DNA from: Flocculibacter collagenilyticus
GTDB lineage: Bacteria > Pseudomonadota > Gammaproteobacteria > Enterobacterales > Alteromonadaceae
Reading direction: 5' to 3'
Length of the DNA stretch: 64,000 nucleotides
Assembly: GCF_016469335.1 (NCBI RefSeq)
Contig: NZ_CP059888.1
Coordinates: forward strand, 620,001-684,000
This document shows, in pieces, positions 27,220 to 37,852 of this stretch; positions within the stretch are counted from its first letter, which is position 1; every line of letters starts with the position of its first letter. The notes below the pieces were generated by a model. The model ran no database searches. It was not told the origin of the DNA and worked only from the letters and a program-made list of their open reading frames with translations. The translations under genes and the position numbers were made by a program.

Positions 27220-30200
27220 TGCAACGCGCTAAAAAAGCTTGTTTTTATTGTTTTAGAAAACTATGGCAATTGTCTGCAATTACCATAGTGACCGTGGCTG
27301 TGCTTATTTCGGTGTTAAAGTACACCTTGCCTTATGCAGACAAATATCGAGTTGATTTAGAGCAATTCATTCAGCAAAAATACAATGCAAATATTCGTAT
27401 TGGCCATCTTAGCGCGAGCTGGGAACGAGAAGGGCCAGCAATTGTCTTGCAAAAGTTAACCCTTCGTCCTACTGAAGAAGCGCCACTGGATCTGGCAATC
27501 AAAGAAATTAGATTAAAAATTGACTTTTGGGGCTCGTTAACTGAGCGCAAAATAAAGTCGAGCTTTTTTGTGTTAGATGGTGTGATTGCAAAATTGGACC
27601 CACAGCGCTTAGTTTCGGGTAAACCAGCCAGTGATGAAACTCCTATTCAAGAAGCGCTTAGTAAGCTATTTCTAGGACAGCTGAAAGAGTTTTCTGTTAT
27701 TAATAGCCATGTCATTCTGACCAATCAACCTCAAAATCGCCAAACTATCGCAATTGAAGAACTGGCTTGGCGCAATGATAAAAACCATCACCAAGGTGTT
27801 GGAACATTCTTTTTAAAAGGTTTTTCTAACAACACATTAAGTTTTATTTTAGATTTATATGGCTCAGAAGCTGACGCCCTTTTTGGGGAGTTGTATGTTG
27901 ATGCGAGTGATGTGGATGTGTCTCCTTGGTTGAGCCAAGTGGTTGCTGATAAATACCGTATTGATGATTCAAATTTAAGCTTTAAAAGTTGGGCGCGTAT
28001 TGATGATGGCGTGATTAAGCGTGTTCAGTTTGAGCTAGGTGAAAACCAATTATCTTGGTTAGCTCAACAAAAGCGCCACCAAGTTAATTTTAGTCAGGGG
28101 CAAGTAGAGTGGTTGCCAACCGAGTCAGGCTGGGATTTAAGAGTACATCAGCTAGCATTGCACACAGAACGTTTAGCGTGGCCTACGCTTAATTTTTCGT
28201 TAAGAAAAAAGCAGCAATTATATACTGGTTCAGTAAATAACATTGATATAGAACGTATTTTACCTACCGTACAATTATTTTATTCTGAAGAGGCATTAGA
28301 TAATGCTATTTCTCAATATCACCCTGAGGGAGTGATATCTGACTTATATTTTGAAGCTGAAAATGTTGACAGTGATAGCGAGCTATATTGGAAATTGGCA
28401 GGTAAGTTAGATAACGTCGGCTGGAACAATGTTGAGGACATCCCAGGCGCTCAAGATTTAGCTGGGCAATTTTATGCGGATACAAACAGCGCTTATGTTG
28501 ATATAAATGGAGAGTACAACTACCTACTGACTGGCCGTTTATTTCGTAAAGCCATAGCTTACAACAAACTTGGTGTCACATTAGGGGCGCATAAAAGTGA
28601 ACAGGGTTGGCGAGTATTTTCTCCTCAAGTGCAGCTTGTCAGTGATGATATTTCTTTTCAAGGTGAGTTTGGCCTTGATCTAACTGAGCCTTCGGCAGTA
28701 CTTGGCTTATATGGTGAACTAGCACTGAATGATATTGCTAACGCAAAAAATTACTATCCTTTTGGCTACATGCCTGACTCCACCATTGAATATTTAAACA
28801 AGTCGTTAAAATCTGGAAAAATTAAAAAAGCGCATGTTTTGTGGCAAGGCGCATTTGCCAATTACCCGTACGCTGAAAAAGATGGGCGCTTTTTAGTGCA
28901 AGCTGAGGTAGAAGATGGCGTGATGCAGTTTGATTCAGAGTGGCCAGAAATCACAGAACTTGCTGCTACATTACGGTTCGAAAACGCCAATATGTTGATC
29001 ACATCGCGTGCAGGCGACTTATTAGGTATTGAGTTAGGGCAAGCGGTTACTGCGCAAATTGTAGACTTATATATTGCCGATAAATTATTAATTGATATAA
29101 AAACGCAAGCAGATGCCACCAAGGTGGTAAAGCTGCTACAACAAAGCGGATTAAAAGATTCTGTAGGCAGTGTGTTTAATACGATCATTCCGGAAGGTAT
29201 CGTACGTGCACATGTAGGTTTAGATATCGGTTTAGAAGAGAGTTATGTTGATGCTTACGGTGATGTCTTTTTTGACAATAATTTAATTAACATTACAACC
29301 CCAGCGTTAACGCTTGAGCAGGTTTCGGGCAAATTAAGTTTCTTTAATGACAAACTGAACGCAACCAATCTCACCAGCCAGTGGCTCCAACTCCCGCTCG
29401 ACATTAAGTTTACGTCACAACAATTAAGAGACGACTACAAGGTGAATATAGCGTTGTCCCAATTATGGCCGTTGGAACAAGTTAATCAATCGTTTAATTT
29501 ACCTATGCAGCAGTACCTGCAAGGCTCAGTGCCGTTTGTTGCAAATGTGGATTTAAGCTTAGCGAATGAAAAGTTTAACTATGTTGCTACGCTAGATGCC
29601 GATTTAACACAAGTTGTATCAAATTTACCTGCGCCTTATAACAAATTGGCTGATGAGCAAAGTCAGTTAGTGGCGCTGGTAAAAGGCGACGATATAAGTA
29701 ACTTAATTACGGCGAATATCGATCAATCGTTATATTTCAATGCGATTTTGCCAAACGATAAACCAGAGTTTAGCCGTGCGCATTTAATTCTGGGTGAAGA
29801 AGACTTAGGTTTACCAGGGCAAAACTTTAATATTTCGGTTAATTTACCTGAAGTAGATGTCGTGCCGTGGACGCAGCTTGTAAATCATTTAGCATCAAAT
29901 ATTACGACGGATGATAATTCTCCATCAGTATTAGGGTTACCTGAGCGTATAAGAGGAAAAGCAAAGCAACTGCATGTTTACGGGCAAACATTTAATAATG
30001 TGCAATTTGATACTGAGCAATTTGATAAATTTTGGCAGCTAAACCTGAACGCCAGTGAAACCGCATTAAGAGCTGAATTTAGTAAAGATTGGTTAGAGCA
30101 GGGCGTCACGGTAAACGCTGACTATTTAAAACTAGGCGAATTTAACACAACTGCCGAAGCCACTGCTGACACTCACCCGCCAGCATCACAACAAGAAAAG

Positions 30201-31133
30201 CACGCTGCACAACAAGCGTTGATGGCTACGATTCCGCCTATTACCTTTAGTTGTCGTGACTGCCGTTGGAAAGAATACGACCTTGGCAAAGTAAATTTTG
30301 CTTTGAAGCGCGATAAAAACAGTCTATCGATTGATAATTTAACGGTTTATCGTACACGAAACTCATTAGCTGGCCGTCTTAAATGGCAGTTAACTGAGCA
30401 AGGCAGTAACACCGCTATTACGGCTCGATTATTAAGTGACGATTTTGGCGAACTGCTTAGTGGTTATCAACTAACGTCATCGATTAAAGACAGTGATGCA
30501 GATATCCGTGTTAATGCGTCTTGGCAGGATGCGCCGTATGAATTTGCTTATGAAAAATTAAATGGTGAAACCGTGTGGAAAATGGGCGAAGGACATTTAA
30601 CAGAAGTAAGCGATAAAGGGGCACGCCTGCTGTCAATTTTAAGTTTAGACTCCTTGTTTAGAAAGCTGCGTTTTGATTTTAGAGACGTATTTAGTAAAGG
30701 GTTGTTTTATAACAGCTTCAATGGCTCGATGCAGGTTGTTAATGGTGTCGCATCCACAAAAGACACCAAAATTGATGGCATAGCCGCAGATATCTCAATC
30801 AAAGGTAAAACTGACTTGCAAAGTAAGGAGATGTCTTATGATTTGTCGGTGGCACCTAAAGTTACCTCTAGTTTGCCAATATTAGTTGCGTTTATGACAA
30901 CCAACCCCATTACTGGGTTAGCAACACTCGCGTTAGATAAAATGATTGAGTCGGCAAACGTGATTTCAGAAATAAAATTCAAATTAACGGGTACGATTGA
31001 TAAGCCTAACTTGGTTGAAGTTAAACGTTTCAGTAAAGATGTTAACTTACCTAAAACTGCAACACCTAAAAAGAATTCAAAAACAATTGACGACACTATT
31101 ATTGATTCGCCGCCGTTGAAAATTAATCAGTGA
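27219..31133 (+). CDS. yhdP: AsmA-like envelope phospholipid transport protein YhdP
   Basis: 1304 residues starting at a GTG that shares its G with the rng stop. One N-terminal membrane helix (~15-36, LSAITIVTVAVLISVLKYTL) is followed by a very long periplasmic beta-rich region: a YhdP/AsmA2-type domain (SASWEREGPAIVLQKLTLRP) and the typical C-terminal LTEVSDKGARLLSILSLDSLFRKLRFDFRD and MTTNPITGLATLALDKM segments. YhdP, TamB and YdbH bridge the envelope and move phospholipids to the outer membrane. Position after rng is conserved in gammaproteobacteria. Confidence 0.93.
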   Translation: MQRAKKACFYCFRKLWQLSAITIVTVAVLISVLKYTLPYADKYRVDLEQFIQQKYNANIRIGHLSASWEREGPAIVLQKLTLRPTEEAPLDLAIKEIRLKIDFWGSLTERKIKSSFFVLDGVIAKLDPQRLVSGKPASDETPIQEALSKLFLGQLKEFSVINSHVILTNQPQNRQTIAIEELAWRNDKNHHQGVGTFFLKGFSNNTLSFILDLYGSEADALFGELYVDASDVDVSPWLSQVVADKYRIDDSNLSFKSWARIDDGVIKRVQFELGENQLSWLAQQKRHQVNFSQGQVEWLPTESGWDLRVHQLALHTERLAWPTLNFSLRKKQQLYTGSVNNIDIERILPTVQLFYSEEALDNAISQYHPEGVISDLYFEAENVDSDSELYWKLAGKLDNVGWNNVEDIPGAQDLAGQFYADTNSAYVDINGEYNYLLTGRLFRKAIAYNKLGVTLGAHKSEQGWRVFSPQVQLVSDDISFQGEFGLDLTEPSAVLGLYGELALNDIANAKNYYPFGYMPDSTIEYLNKSLKSGKIKKAHVLWQGAFANYPYAEKDGRFLVQAEVEDGVMQFDSEWPEITELAATLRFENANMLITSRAGDLLGIELGQAVTAQIVDLYIADKLLIDIKTQADATKVVKLLQQSGLKDSVGSVFNTIIPEGIVRAHVGLDIGLEESYVDAYGDVFFDNNLINITTPALTLEQVSGKLSFFNDKLNATNLTSQWLQLPLDIKFTSQQLRDDYKVNIALSQLWPLEQVNQSFNLPMQQYLQGSVPFVANVDLSLANEKFNYVATLDADLTQVVSNLPAPYNKLADEQSQLVALVKGDDISNLITANIDQSLYFNAILPNDKPEFSRAHLILGEEDLGLPGQNFNISVNLPEVDVVPWTQLVNHLASNITTDDNSPSVLGLPERIRGKAKQLHVYGQTFNNVQFDTEQFDKFWQLNLNASETALRAEFSKDWLEQGVTVNADYLKLGEFNTTAEATADTHPPASQQEKHAAQQALMATIPPITFSCRDCRWKEYDLGKVNFALKRDKNSLSIDNLTVYRTRNSLAGRLKWQLTEQGSNTAITARLLSDDFGELLSGYQLTSSIKDSDADIRVNASWQDAPYEFAYEKLNGETVWKMGEGHLTEVSDKGARLLSILSLDSLFRKLRFDFRDVFSKGLFYNSFNGSMQVVNGVASTKDTKIDGIAADISIKGKTDLQSKEMSYDLSVAPKVTSSLPILVAFMTTNPITGLATLALDKMIESANVISEIKFKLTGTIDKPNLVEVKRFSKDVNLPKTATPKKNSKTIDDTIIDSPPLKINQ

Positions 31134-31158
31134 TCGCAATGACAGTATAAGGACAACA

Positions 31159-32004
31159 ATGACTACTGTTTCTGCTCTGCAAATGGTATCGGTACCTGAT
31201 ATACACCAAAACTTAGCAACGGTTGATAAATGGTTATCCACTCATCATGTAGAGGGAGAGCACTTGGTCGTACTGCCTGAATGTTTTGCTTTTTTTGGTG
31301 GAAAAGATAAAGAGAATCAATCGATAAAAAGCAACATTGGCGAAGGGGTTATTCAAGAGAAATTACTTGAACTCGCTAAGCGTTATCAGTGTTGGATAGT
31401 TGCAGGTACGATTCCTACTACTGCAGTAAAAGATGATGAAGTATTACCAGATAAATTTTCGGCTACCTCGTTGTTGATTAATAGTCATGGGCGCATTGTT
31501 GCCGATTATCAAAAAATTCATTTGTTTGATGTAGATGTTGCGGACAATACCCGTAGTTATCGTGAGTCTGATAGTACCCTAGCTGGCAATAAGGTAGTGG
31601 TGGTGGATACGCCGTTTGGTAAATTAGGTATGGCGGTGTGCTACGATTTGCGTTTTTCAGGGTTATTTCAATCAATGCGCGAATCAGGTGCTGAGTTATT
31701 TGTGTTGCCAAGCGCATTTACCAACGTGACAGGTAAAGCACATTGGCTACCTTTATTACAAGCGCGCGCAATAGAAACACAATGCTATATGGTGGCTGCT
31801 AACCAAGGTGGTGAGCACCAAAATGGCCGAGAAACATACGGACATAGTTGCATTATCGACCCGTGGGGGCGGATCAGGCAGCAAGCTGAGTATGGAGAAG
31901 CTATTATTAGTGATACTATTGATTTAGTAGAATTAGACGCCGTTAGAGCTAAGATGCCAATTCAGGCACATAACAGATTTAATACAGAGATAAAAACATT
32001 ATGA
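31159..32004 (+). CDS. Carbon-nitrogen hydrolase (Nit-type amidase)
   Basis: 281 residues with the nitrilase catalytic triad: Glu in [12 protein letters not shown] (~42), Lys in [12 protein letters not shown] (~118) and Cys in [14 protein letters not shown] (~158). The [11 protein letters not shown] and [12 protein letters not shown] segments are typical of the Nit1/Nit2 group; members act on deaminated glutathione or omega-amides. The exact substrate cannot be read from sequence. AAGGACAACA gives a good SD. The stop overlaps the tldD ATG by 4 bp. Confidence 0.9.
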   Translation: MTTVSALQMVSVPDIHQNLATVDKWLSTHHVEGEHLVVLPECFAFFGGKDKENQSIKSNIGEGVIQEKLLELAKRYQCWIVAGTIPTTAVKDDEVLPDKFSATSLLINSHGRIVADYQKIHLFDVDVADNTRSYRESDSTLAGNKVVVVDTPFGKLGMAVCYDLRFSGLFQSMRESGAELFVLPSAFTNVTGKAHWLPLLQARAIETQCYMVAANQGGEHQNGRETYGHSCIIDPWGRIRQQAEYGEAIISDTIDLVELDAVRAKMPIQAHNRFNTEIKTL

Positions 32005-33437
32005 CAGTGACACATAATTTGATTGAGCAATCAGGCTTATCGCTAGATGATTTATCACAAACACTAGGATTGATTCATCAGCATTCTGTAGATTACGCCG
32101 ATTTATATTTTCAAAGTAGTCACAACGAGTCATGGGTGCTAGAAGACGGTTTAGTTAAAGAGGGATCTTTTAATATCGAACGTGGTGTCGGTGTTAGAGC
32201 GATAACAGGTGAAAAAACAGGCTTCGCCTATTCAGACGAAATTAATCTTGCAGCTTTACAACAAGCTGCAAAAGCGGCCAGAGGCATAGCGTCGCAGGGC
32301 CAAAGCGGTACGGTGAATGCGTGGCAAAAACGTGAAAACAGTGTGATTTACCAGCCATGCCAGCCTTTAGATAGTTTAACAGAACAGCAAAAAGTTGATT
32401 TATTACATAGCATTGAAGCATACATTCGTGAGCAAGAGCCTCGCGCGGCACAAGTTGTTGTAAGCTTATCGGGTGTCTATGAAGAAATATTGGTTGCAGC
32501 AACTGACGGTACATTTGCTACTGATATTCGTCCGCTAACGCGTTTAAACTGCTCGGTATTAATTGAAGAAAATGGCCGCCGCGAACGTGGTAATGCTGGT
32601 GGCGGTGGTCGAAGCGATTACCAGTACTTTTTAGAGTTAGAAGACGGCAAACCAAGGCACATGCATTACGCTGATGAAGCGATTCGTCAAGCGCAAGTAC
32701 AATTAGAAGCAATAGAAGCGCCTGCTGGCGATATGCCAGTTGTGTTAGGTGCAGGTTGGCCGGGTGTTTTACTACATGAAGCAGTAGGGCACGGTCTAGA
32801 AGGTGATTTTAACCGTAAAGGTGCATCCGCATTTAGCGGCAAAGTCGGTGAGAAGGTGGCTTCTGAGCATTGTACAATTATTGATGATGGCACTTTGCAA
32901 AATCGCCGAGGCTCACTTAATGTGGATGATGAAGGGACGCCAAGTCAATATAACGTACTAATTGAAAACGGTATTTTAAAAGGTTACATGCAAGACAAGC
33001 ACAACGCTAAATTGATGGGTGTGGCACCAACAGGCAATGGCCGCAGAGAGTCCTATGCGCATTTACCTATGCCGCGTATGACAAACACCTATATGTTGGC
33101 TGGTAAGCATGAGCGTGATGAAATTATTGCATCCGTTGAAAAAGGCATTTATGCACCAAATTTTGGTGGCGGACAGGTTGATATTACCTCGGGCAAGTTT
33201 GTGTTCTCAGCTTCAGAAGCGTATTTAATAGAGAAAGGTAAAATTACGCGACCAATTAAAGGGGCTACCTTAATTGGCAATGGACCAGAATCGATGCAAA
33301 AAGTCTCAATGGTGGGTAACGACCTAGCGCTCGACCAAGGTGTTGGTGTTTGTGGTAAAGATGGTCAAAGCGTGCCAGTAGGGGTGGGTCAGCCAACCTT
33401 AAAAATTGACGAAATTACGGTAGGCGGTACAGCTTAG
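32001..33437 (+). CDS. tldD: Metalloprotease TldD
   Basis: 478 residues. The zinc-binding HEAVGH sequence (HExxxH) lies in [17 protein letters not shown] at ~258, with the third ligand Cys downstream, and the family motifs [21 protein letters not shown] and [20 protein letters not shown] are intact. TldD with PmbA forms a heterodimeric protease that trims peptides such as microcin B17 precursors. Here pmbA lies downstream, separated by darP on the other strand. A bidirectional terminator follows. Confidence 0.96.
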   Translation: MTVTHNLIEQSGLSLDDLSQTLGLIHQHSVDYADLYFQSSHNESWVLEDGLVKEGSFNIERGVGVRAITGEKTGFAYSDEINLAALQQAAKAARGIASQGQSGTVNAWQKRENSVIYQPCQPLDSLTEQQKVDLLHSIEAYIREQEPRAAQVVVSLSGVYEEILVAATDGTFATDIRPLTRLNCSVLIEENGRRERGNAGGGGRSDYQYFLELEDGKPRHMHYADEAIRQAQVQLEAIEAPAGDMPVVLGAGWPGVLLHEAVGHGLEGDFNRKGASAFSGKVGEKVASEHCTIIDDGTLQNRRGSLNVDDEGTPSQYNVLIENGILKGYMQDKHNAKLMGVAPTGNGRRESYAHLPMPRMTNTYMLAGKHERDEIIASVEKGIYAPNFGGGQVDITSGKFVFSASEAYLIEKGKITRPIKGATLIGNGPESMQKVSMVGNDLALDQGVGVCGKDGQSVPVGVGQPTLKIDEITVGGTA

Positions 33438-33474
33438 TACCCGTATAGCTATAAGTAATAACAGCTAAAAAAGT

Positions 33475-33499
33475 AAAAGCCAGCGTAGCTGGCTTTTTT
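33475..33499. terminator. Bidirectional terminator between tldD and darP
   Basis: AAAAGCCAGC, loop GTA, GCTGGCTTTTTT: a 10-bp stem with T-runs on both strands. It ends the mreB-tldD unit on the plus strand and darP on the minus strand. Confidence 0.9.
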
Positions 33500-33512
33500 G
33501 ATCATATTTAAA

Positions 33513-34028
33513 TTATTTCGCCATGTTTTCTTTTAAATATTGGAATATTTCACGGTAGGCTTTTGGCGCTGATTTTTTTTCTTGTTCTTTTTTCGCATTA
33601 CGCACAAGTTGACGCAACTTCTGTCTATCAATAGAAGGATGCTCGCTCACTAGCTCGTTAATTCTACTGTCACCTTGGGTAATAAGCTCATCACGCAATT
33701 CTTCAAGTTGATGAAGTAATTTTGCTGCACGGTTATGACGGTTACGAATGACTTCCAGTGCGGCTTTAATTGGCTCTGGATCACGACCACGCATCAGTTT
33801 TCCAATAAACTGTAAATGACGGCGAAACGCTTCTTTTTTAGGCTTAAGTTTATCTGCCAAAATCAATGCATCTTGCAAGTCTTCATCAAGCGGTACTTTT
33901 TTGCGTTGTGAAGGGCTTAGGCTAACTAACTCTTCACCAAGGGCTTGTAGCTCTTCCATATCGCGCTTTAATTCTGTTTTGCTTACGTAAATAATTTCTT
34001 CTTGTTCGTCTTCGTGCTCTGGTCGCAT
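33513..34028 (-). CDS. darP: Ribosome biogenesis factor DarP (YjgA)
   Basis: 171 residues, highly charged and helical, with the DUF615 pattern: EIIYVSKTELKRDMEELQALGEELVSLS near the start, PLDEDLQDALILADKL, ALEVIRNRHNRAAKLLHQLEELRD and KKSAPKAYREIFQYLKENM at the end. DarP acts in late maturation of the 50S subunit and peptidyl-transferase centre. Its position between tldD and pmbA fits E. coli-like relatives, where yjgA neighbours pmbA. Confidence 0.93.
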   Translation of the reverse strand: MRPEHEDEQEEIIYVSKTELKRDMEELQALGEELVSLSPSQRKKVPLDEDLQDALILADKLKPKKEAFRRHLQFIGKLMRGRDPEPIKAALEVIRNRHNRAAKLLHQLEELRDELITQGDSRINELVSEHPSIDRQKLRQLVRNAKKEQEKKSAPKAYREIFQYLKENMAK

Positions 34029-34363
34029 GGCTTTTCCACATTATTTAAAACAGTTTGTTGGGGCGGAATGATCTTTATTTAACAAGTCAACACGCTCAAA
34101 TATCACTGTGAAAATTGTCAGTCTTCTAAAGATTATACCTTATAGGTTGGTATGAGGTCATATTTTATAAAACTAGGTTGAAGGCAAGTAAGAGAAGTAA
34201 GCGCATTTATTACTTTCATGCTCGTGTACAACAGAGCGATTAGATGTCAGTTTGGCGTACTGTAGGCGTATTGAACATCAGCATTGTCAACGCATAGTTT
34301 TGCGGAACATCACCGTTATCTTGTGTTATGCTTTGTGCATTACACGTAATTGATGAAAAGCTT
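34029..34363. other. 335-bp divergent intergenic region, darP/pmbA
   Basis: Holds the start regions of both divergent genes. It is AT-rich, with a loose IR (TATACC/GGTAT at about 34134-34152). TTGAAC at 34271 with CATAGT at 34293 is a weak candidate promoter for pmbA. I see no convincing promoter, small gene or RNA. Confidence 0.4.
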
Positions 34364-35701
34364 ATGAATAACGAGATAATACAAGAAATTAATGAAGTAA
34401 AAGGCGCCGTTGAAACCGTATTAGAATTGGCTAAAAAATATGGTGCAAGCACGGCTGAAGTTGCCATGACACGCCAAAAAGGCCTATCAGTTTCTACTCG
34501 TTTAGGAGAAGTGGAAACGGTAGAATTTAATCTTGATGGCGGCATGGGTATATCTGTGTATAAAGGCCAACATAAAGGTTCTGCATCTACTTCCGATTTA
34601 AGTCACGATGCGTTAGATAAAGCAGTAAAAGCGGCTGTAGAAATTGCAAGGTATACTTCTGAAGATGACTGCACAGGCTTGGCTGATAAAGATTTATTGG
34701 AATTTGAACCTAAAGATTTAGATTTATTTCACCCAATTGATGTAGAACCAGAGTTTGGCATTAAATTGTGTAAAGAAATGGAAGATAAAGGCTTTAGCAC
34801 AAGTGGAAAAATTACAAACTCGGATGGCGCGTCGTTTTCTTCCCATCAAGGTATTCGTGTTTATGGTAACTCTCATGGGCAAATTGTTGGTTATCCAAGC
34901 AGTAGACACAGTTTAAGCTGTAGCCTAATAGGCCAGCAAGATGATGAAATGCAACGTGACTACGCCTACACAGTAAGCCGAGAATTTGCTGCTTTAGATA
35001 AGCCCACAGATATTGGTGAAAGAGCGGCGCTGGAAACAGTTTCACGTTTGGGAAGCCGAAAAATAAGCACACGTAAAGCGCCAGTTATATTTCGTGCAGA
35101 CGTGGCAAATGGCTTGTTTGGCCATTTAGTAGCGGCAATTAGCGGCGGTAATTTATATCGAAAATCTTCTTTCTTGTTGGACTCTCTTGGCACTAAGATC
35201 ACCAATAAAACGGTGAATATTATTGAACGCCCACATATTCTAAAAGGCTTGGCAAGCAGTTCATTTGATAGCGAAGGCGTTAAAACCTGGGATCGTAGCA
35301 TCCTTGAACAAGGTGAATTACAAACCTATTTGTTAACTTCTTATTCATCTCGTAAATTAAAAATGGAAAATACCGGCCATGCTGGTGGCATTCATAATTG
35401 GTTAGTTGAAAAAACCGATCCTGACTTGGCCGCGTTACTAAAAAAAATGGGAACTGGTTTACTGGTAACCGAATTAATGGGACAGGGCGTTAATATTGTA
35501 ACGGGCGATTATTCTAGAGGTTGCGCAGGGTTTTGGGTTGAAAATGGCGAAATTCAGTATCCTGTGAGTGAAATTACCGTTGCCGGTAACTTAAAAGATA
35601 TGTTCAATAATATTACCGCTATTGGTGGAGATGTTGAAAAGAAAAGCAGCATTTTAACAGGCTCTATATTGATTGAAGAGTTACAAATTGGTGGTAGCTA
35701 G
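34364..35701 (+). CDS. pmbA: Metalloprotease PmbA (TldE)
   Basis: 445 residues from the ATG at 34364; the frame reaches back to an ATG at 34328 that lengthens it beyond the family norm. The N-terminal domain (AKKYGASTAEVAMTRQKGLSVSTRLGEVETVEFNLDGG-type core) and the C-terminal beta domain (THAGGIHNW-like GHAGGIHNWLVE, GTGLLVTELMGQGVNIVTGDYSRG, NITAIGGDVE) are those of PmbA. It lacks the HExxxH motif of TldD, as in other PmbA proteins, and works as its partner. It ends 58 bp before a strong terminator. Confidence 0.95.
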   Translation: MNNEIIQEINEVKGAVETVLELAKKYGASTAEVAMTRQKGLSVSTRLGEVETVEFNLDGGMGISVYKGQHKGSASTSDLSHDALDKAVKAAVEIARYTSEDDCTGLADKDLLEFEPKDLDLFHPIDVEPEFGIKLCKEMEDKGFSTSGKITNSDGASFSSHQGIRVYGNSHGQIVGYPSSRHSLSCSLIGQQDDEMQRDYAYTVSREFAALDKPTDIGERAALETVSRLGSRKISTRKAPVIFRADVANGLFGHLVAAISGGNLYRKSSFLLDSLGTKITNKTVNIIERPHILKGLASSSFDSEGVKTWDRSILEQGELQTYLLTSYSSRKLKMENTGHAGGIHNWLVEKTDPDLAALLKKMGTGLLVTELMGQGVNIVTGDYSRGCAGFWVENGEIQYPVSEITVAGNLKDMFNNITAIGGDVEKKSSILTGSILIEELQIGGS

Positions 35702-35758
35702 TAGCGCCTTTAGTAGCGTCTATAACAGCGACTAATTAGGTTATATTGTAAATTACTG

Positions 35759-35784
35759 AAGAGCACAATTAGGTGCTTTTTTTT
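35759..35784 (+). terminator. Rho-independent terminator after pmbA
   Basis: AAGAGCAC, 6-nt loop AATTAG, GTGCTTTTTTTT: an 8-bp stem with one G-T pair and an eight-T run. Confidence 0.88.
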
Positions 35785-35940
35785 ATGCTGTTTAAATGCT
35801 CTTTTAAAGGATAACGCCCGAAATTTACAGTGTTTTTTGCGCAATTACTTAAATACGACTATACCTTATATCTAGGGTTCCGATCTAGCTTTTGAACTGC
35901 GGTATAAGCTGATTCACTAATAAGATATGAGAAACTAGCA

Positions 35941-37155
35941 ATGAAGAAAACACTAATCTATACATCCTTGGCACTCGCCATAATGCAGTCTTATTCTGCT
36001 TCTGCTGAAATTCGGTTTAATGGTTTTGCCAGCATTAAAGCAGGCATCGCCAGTAGCGATGATATTTTATATGAATATGATGATGAAATTGATTTTAAAA
36101 ATGAATCCCTATTTGCTATTCAAGCGTCGGCAGATATGGGGGATAAGTTAAGTGCTACAGCACAAATTATGGCGAAAGGGCGTAATGACTTTGAAGCTGA
36201 GTTTGAGTGGGCATTTTTGACATATGAACTAACCGAAACACTTCAGGTGTCTGCTGGAAGAATTAGAACGCCATTTTATAAATATTCAGATTATTTAGAT
36301 GTTGGATTTGCTTACCCTTGGGTGAGGCCACCAAGAAGTATTTATAATATTGGCTTTGCTACCATTGAGGGAATAAGCTTATATCATTCAGACATGTTCG
36401 GTGACTGGGATGTAGCTACTCAATTTATTTATGGTAACTTTAATGATACGGTAAAACCTTTCTTATACAATGAAAATGCTTATCCAGTTGATATTCAAGA
36501 TGCTCTTGGTTTAAGTGTATCAATGACTCGTGATTGGTTTAATTTTAGAGTAGGTTATTTACAGGGCGATTTATCTACAGATTTCGCAGCTGTTTCACCA
36601 GCCGTTGCATCAATATTAAACGGCCTTAGAGCTTTTGATCAGGCGTTAATAGGTTTAGGTGCTCAGCCATTGGGATTAGAGCAAAAGGCTCAAGATGTTG
36701 AGATGGTTGAAGATCCAGCCTCATTTTTAGATGTTTCGATAAATATTGATTACAACGATTTCTTAATAAATACTGAGTGGTCAAAACTAACCATCGACGA
36801 TAGCTTTTCAGCTGATCGTGAAGGGTGGTTTGTTTCTGTGGGTAAGCGCATCGGTGATTTTACTCCATATATTGTTATTGAACACTTTGACTCTGAACTT
36901 GATGAATCTTTATATCAAGACTTTCCAACTTTAACGCTGCCAATACCCGAGCTTCAACAAAATTATGCCGCATTACAGGCTGGAGTTCAGGGGTTAGTTT
37001 TTAGTGATAAAGTTGATAATGATGCTTGGACAGTTGGGGTTAGATATAACTTCCACCCATCTGCTGCATTTAAAATTCAATATACTGAGAATGATGATAA
37101 GTTTATGAATCAAACTAGCTCTTTAATATCCTTCGGCGTTGACTTGGTTTTTTAG
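35941..37155 (+). CDS. Outer-membrane porin-like beta-barrel protein
   Basis: 404 residues with a signal peptide (MKKTLIYTSLALAIMQSYSASA|E) and a sequence of alternating, aromatic-rich strands ending in the C-terminal Phe of outer-membrane barrels (SFGVDLVF). Strand-like pieces include IRFNGFASIKAGI, SLFAIQASADMG and FEAEFEWAFLTYEL, with RIRTPFYKYSDYLDVGFAYPWVRPP as a likely pore loop. The family resembles porins of marine gammaproteobacteria. The next gene, a solute-binding-like protein, follows 11 bp later, so the two may serve one solute, possibly phosphate. That pairing is inference. Confidence 0.75.
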   Translation: MKKTLIYTSLALAIMQSYSASAEIRFNGFASIKAGIASSDDILYEYDDEIDFKNESLFAIQASADMGDKLSATAQIMAKGRNDFEAEFEWAFLTYELTETLQVSAGRIRTPFYKYSDYLDVGFAYPWVRPPRSIYNIGFATIEGISLYHSDMFGDWDVATQFIYGNFNDTVKPFLYNENAYPVDIQDALGLSVSMTRDWFNFRVGYLQGDLSTDFAAVSPAVASILNGLRAFDQALIGLGAQPLGLEQKAQDVEMVEDPASFLDVSINIDYNDFLINTEWSKLTIDDSFSADREGWFVSVGKRIGDFTPYIVIEHFDSELDESLYQDFPTLTLPIPELQQNYAALQAGVQGLVFSDKVDNDAWTVGVRYNFHPSAAFKIQYTENDDKFMNQTSSLISFGVDLVF

Positions 37156-37166
37156 GAGATTGAACG

Positions 37167-37583
37167 ATGAAAAAAATAATGACCTCCATACTCTGTGCGA
37201 CAGCATTAATGAGTGCTCAGGTTCAAGCTGAAATCGCGGTGATAGTCAATCCTGCTAATGACAGTTCCTTGGATAAAGGGGAAATATCACGTATCTTCTT
37301 AGGCAAGAAAAAGTCATTTCCTAATGGTACGAGTGTAACGCCAATCAACCTTTCTGAAGGTGCAGCAACGAGGGGTTCTTTTGACTCTAATGTATTAAAT
37401 AAGTCTTCAAGCCAACTTAAAGCGTATTGGTCTAAACTTGTTTTTACTGGCAAAGGTACACCGCCTAAAGAAGTATCGAGTGACGCTGATGTTGTAGCAG
37501 CTGTTAAGTCTGATCCCAGCGCAATTGGTTATGTAGATGCATCGGCTGTAACAGGTGATGTGAAAGTGGTGGCAAAGTTTTAA
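37167..37583 (+). CDS. Small periplasmic phosphate-binding-like (PstS-type) protein
   Basis: 138 residues with a signal peptide (MKKIMTSILCATALMSAQVQA|E). The remainder shows PstS-like PBP motifs: AVIVNPANDSSLDKGEISRIFLGKKKSFPNGTSVTPINLSEG, SSQLKAYWSKLVFTGKGTPPKEV and SDPSAIGYVDAS. It is less than half the length of PstS and has one domain. AGGAG is formed across the porin stop codon, 8 nt before the ATG, so translation is coupled to the porin. Likely a periplasmic solute or phosphate sensor protein; no ABC transporter genes are near. Confidence 0.78.
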   Translation: MKKIMTSILCATALMSAQVQAEIAVIVNPANDSSLDKGEISRIFLGKKKSFPNGTSVTPINLSEGAATRGSFDSNVLNKSSSQLKAYWSKLVFTGKGTPPKEVSSDADVVAAVKSDPSAIGYVDASAVTGDVKVVAKF

Positions 37584-37630
37584 TATAGTTTCCCAAACTG
37601 CCGCGTAACAATATAGCTCTTATATTAATT

Positions 37631-37660
37631 CAAGCCCGAATATCGTTTCGGGCTTGTTAT
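37631..37660 (+). terminator. Terminator after the porin/binding-protein pair
   Basis: CAAGCCCGAA, loop TATCGT, TTCGGGCTTG followed by TTATTT: a 10-bp stem. Confidence 0.8.
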
Positions 37661-37852
37661 TTGACGCATAAATCTAGACAAACTCTGGCTTTTCCCTTAG
37701 CTTGGAGTGGTGTAATCCATTTTTACGTATTTTAATAAAAACAATATGATTCCGCGTGCCTTAAAAGTTATTTAACTCAACTCATGATTATCACCAAGTG
37801 TGTAGATAGCTTATTACAGGGTATTCGCAAAAGTTTAAGGGAAACTATTACC

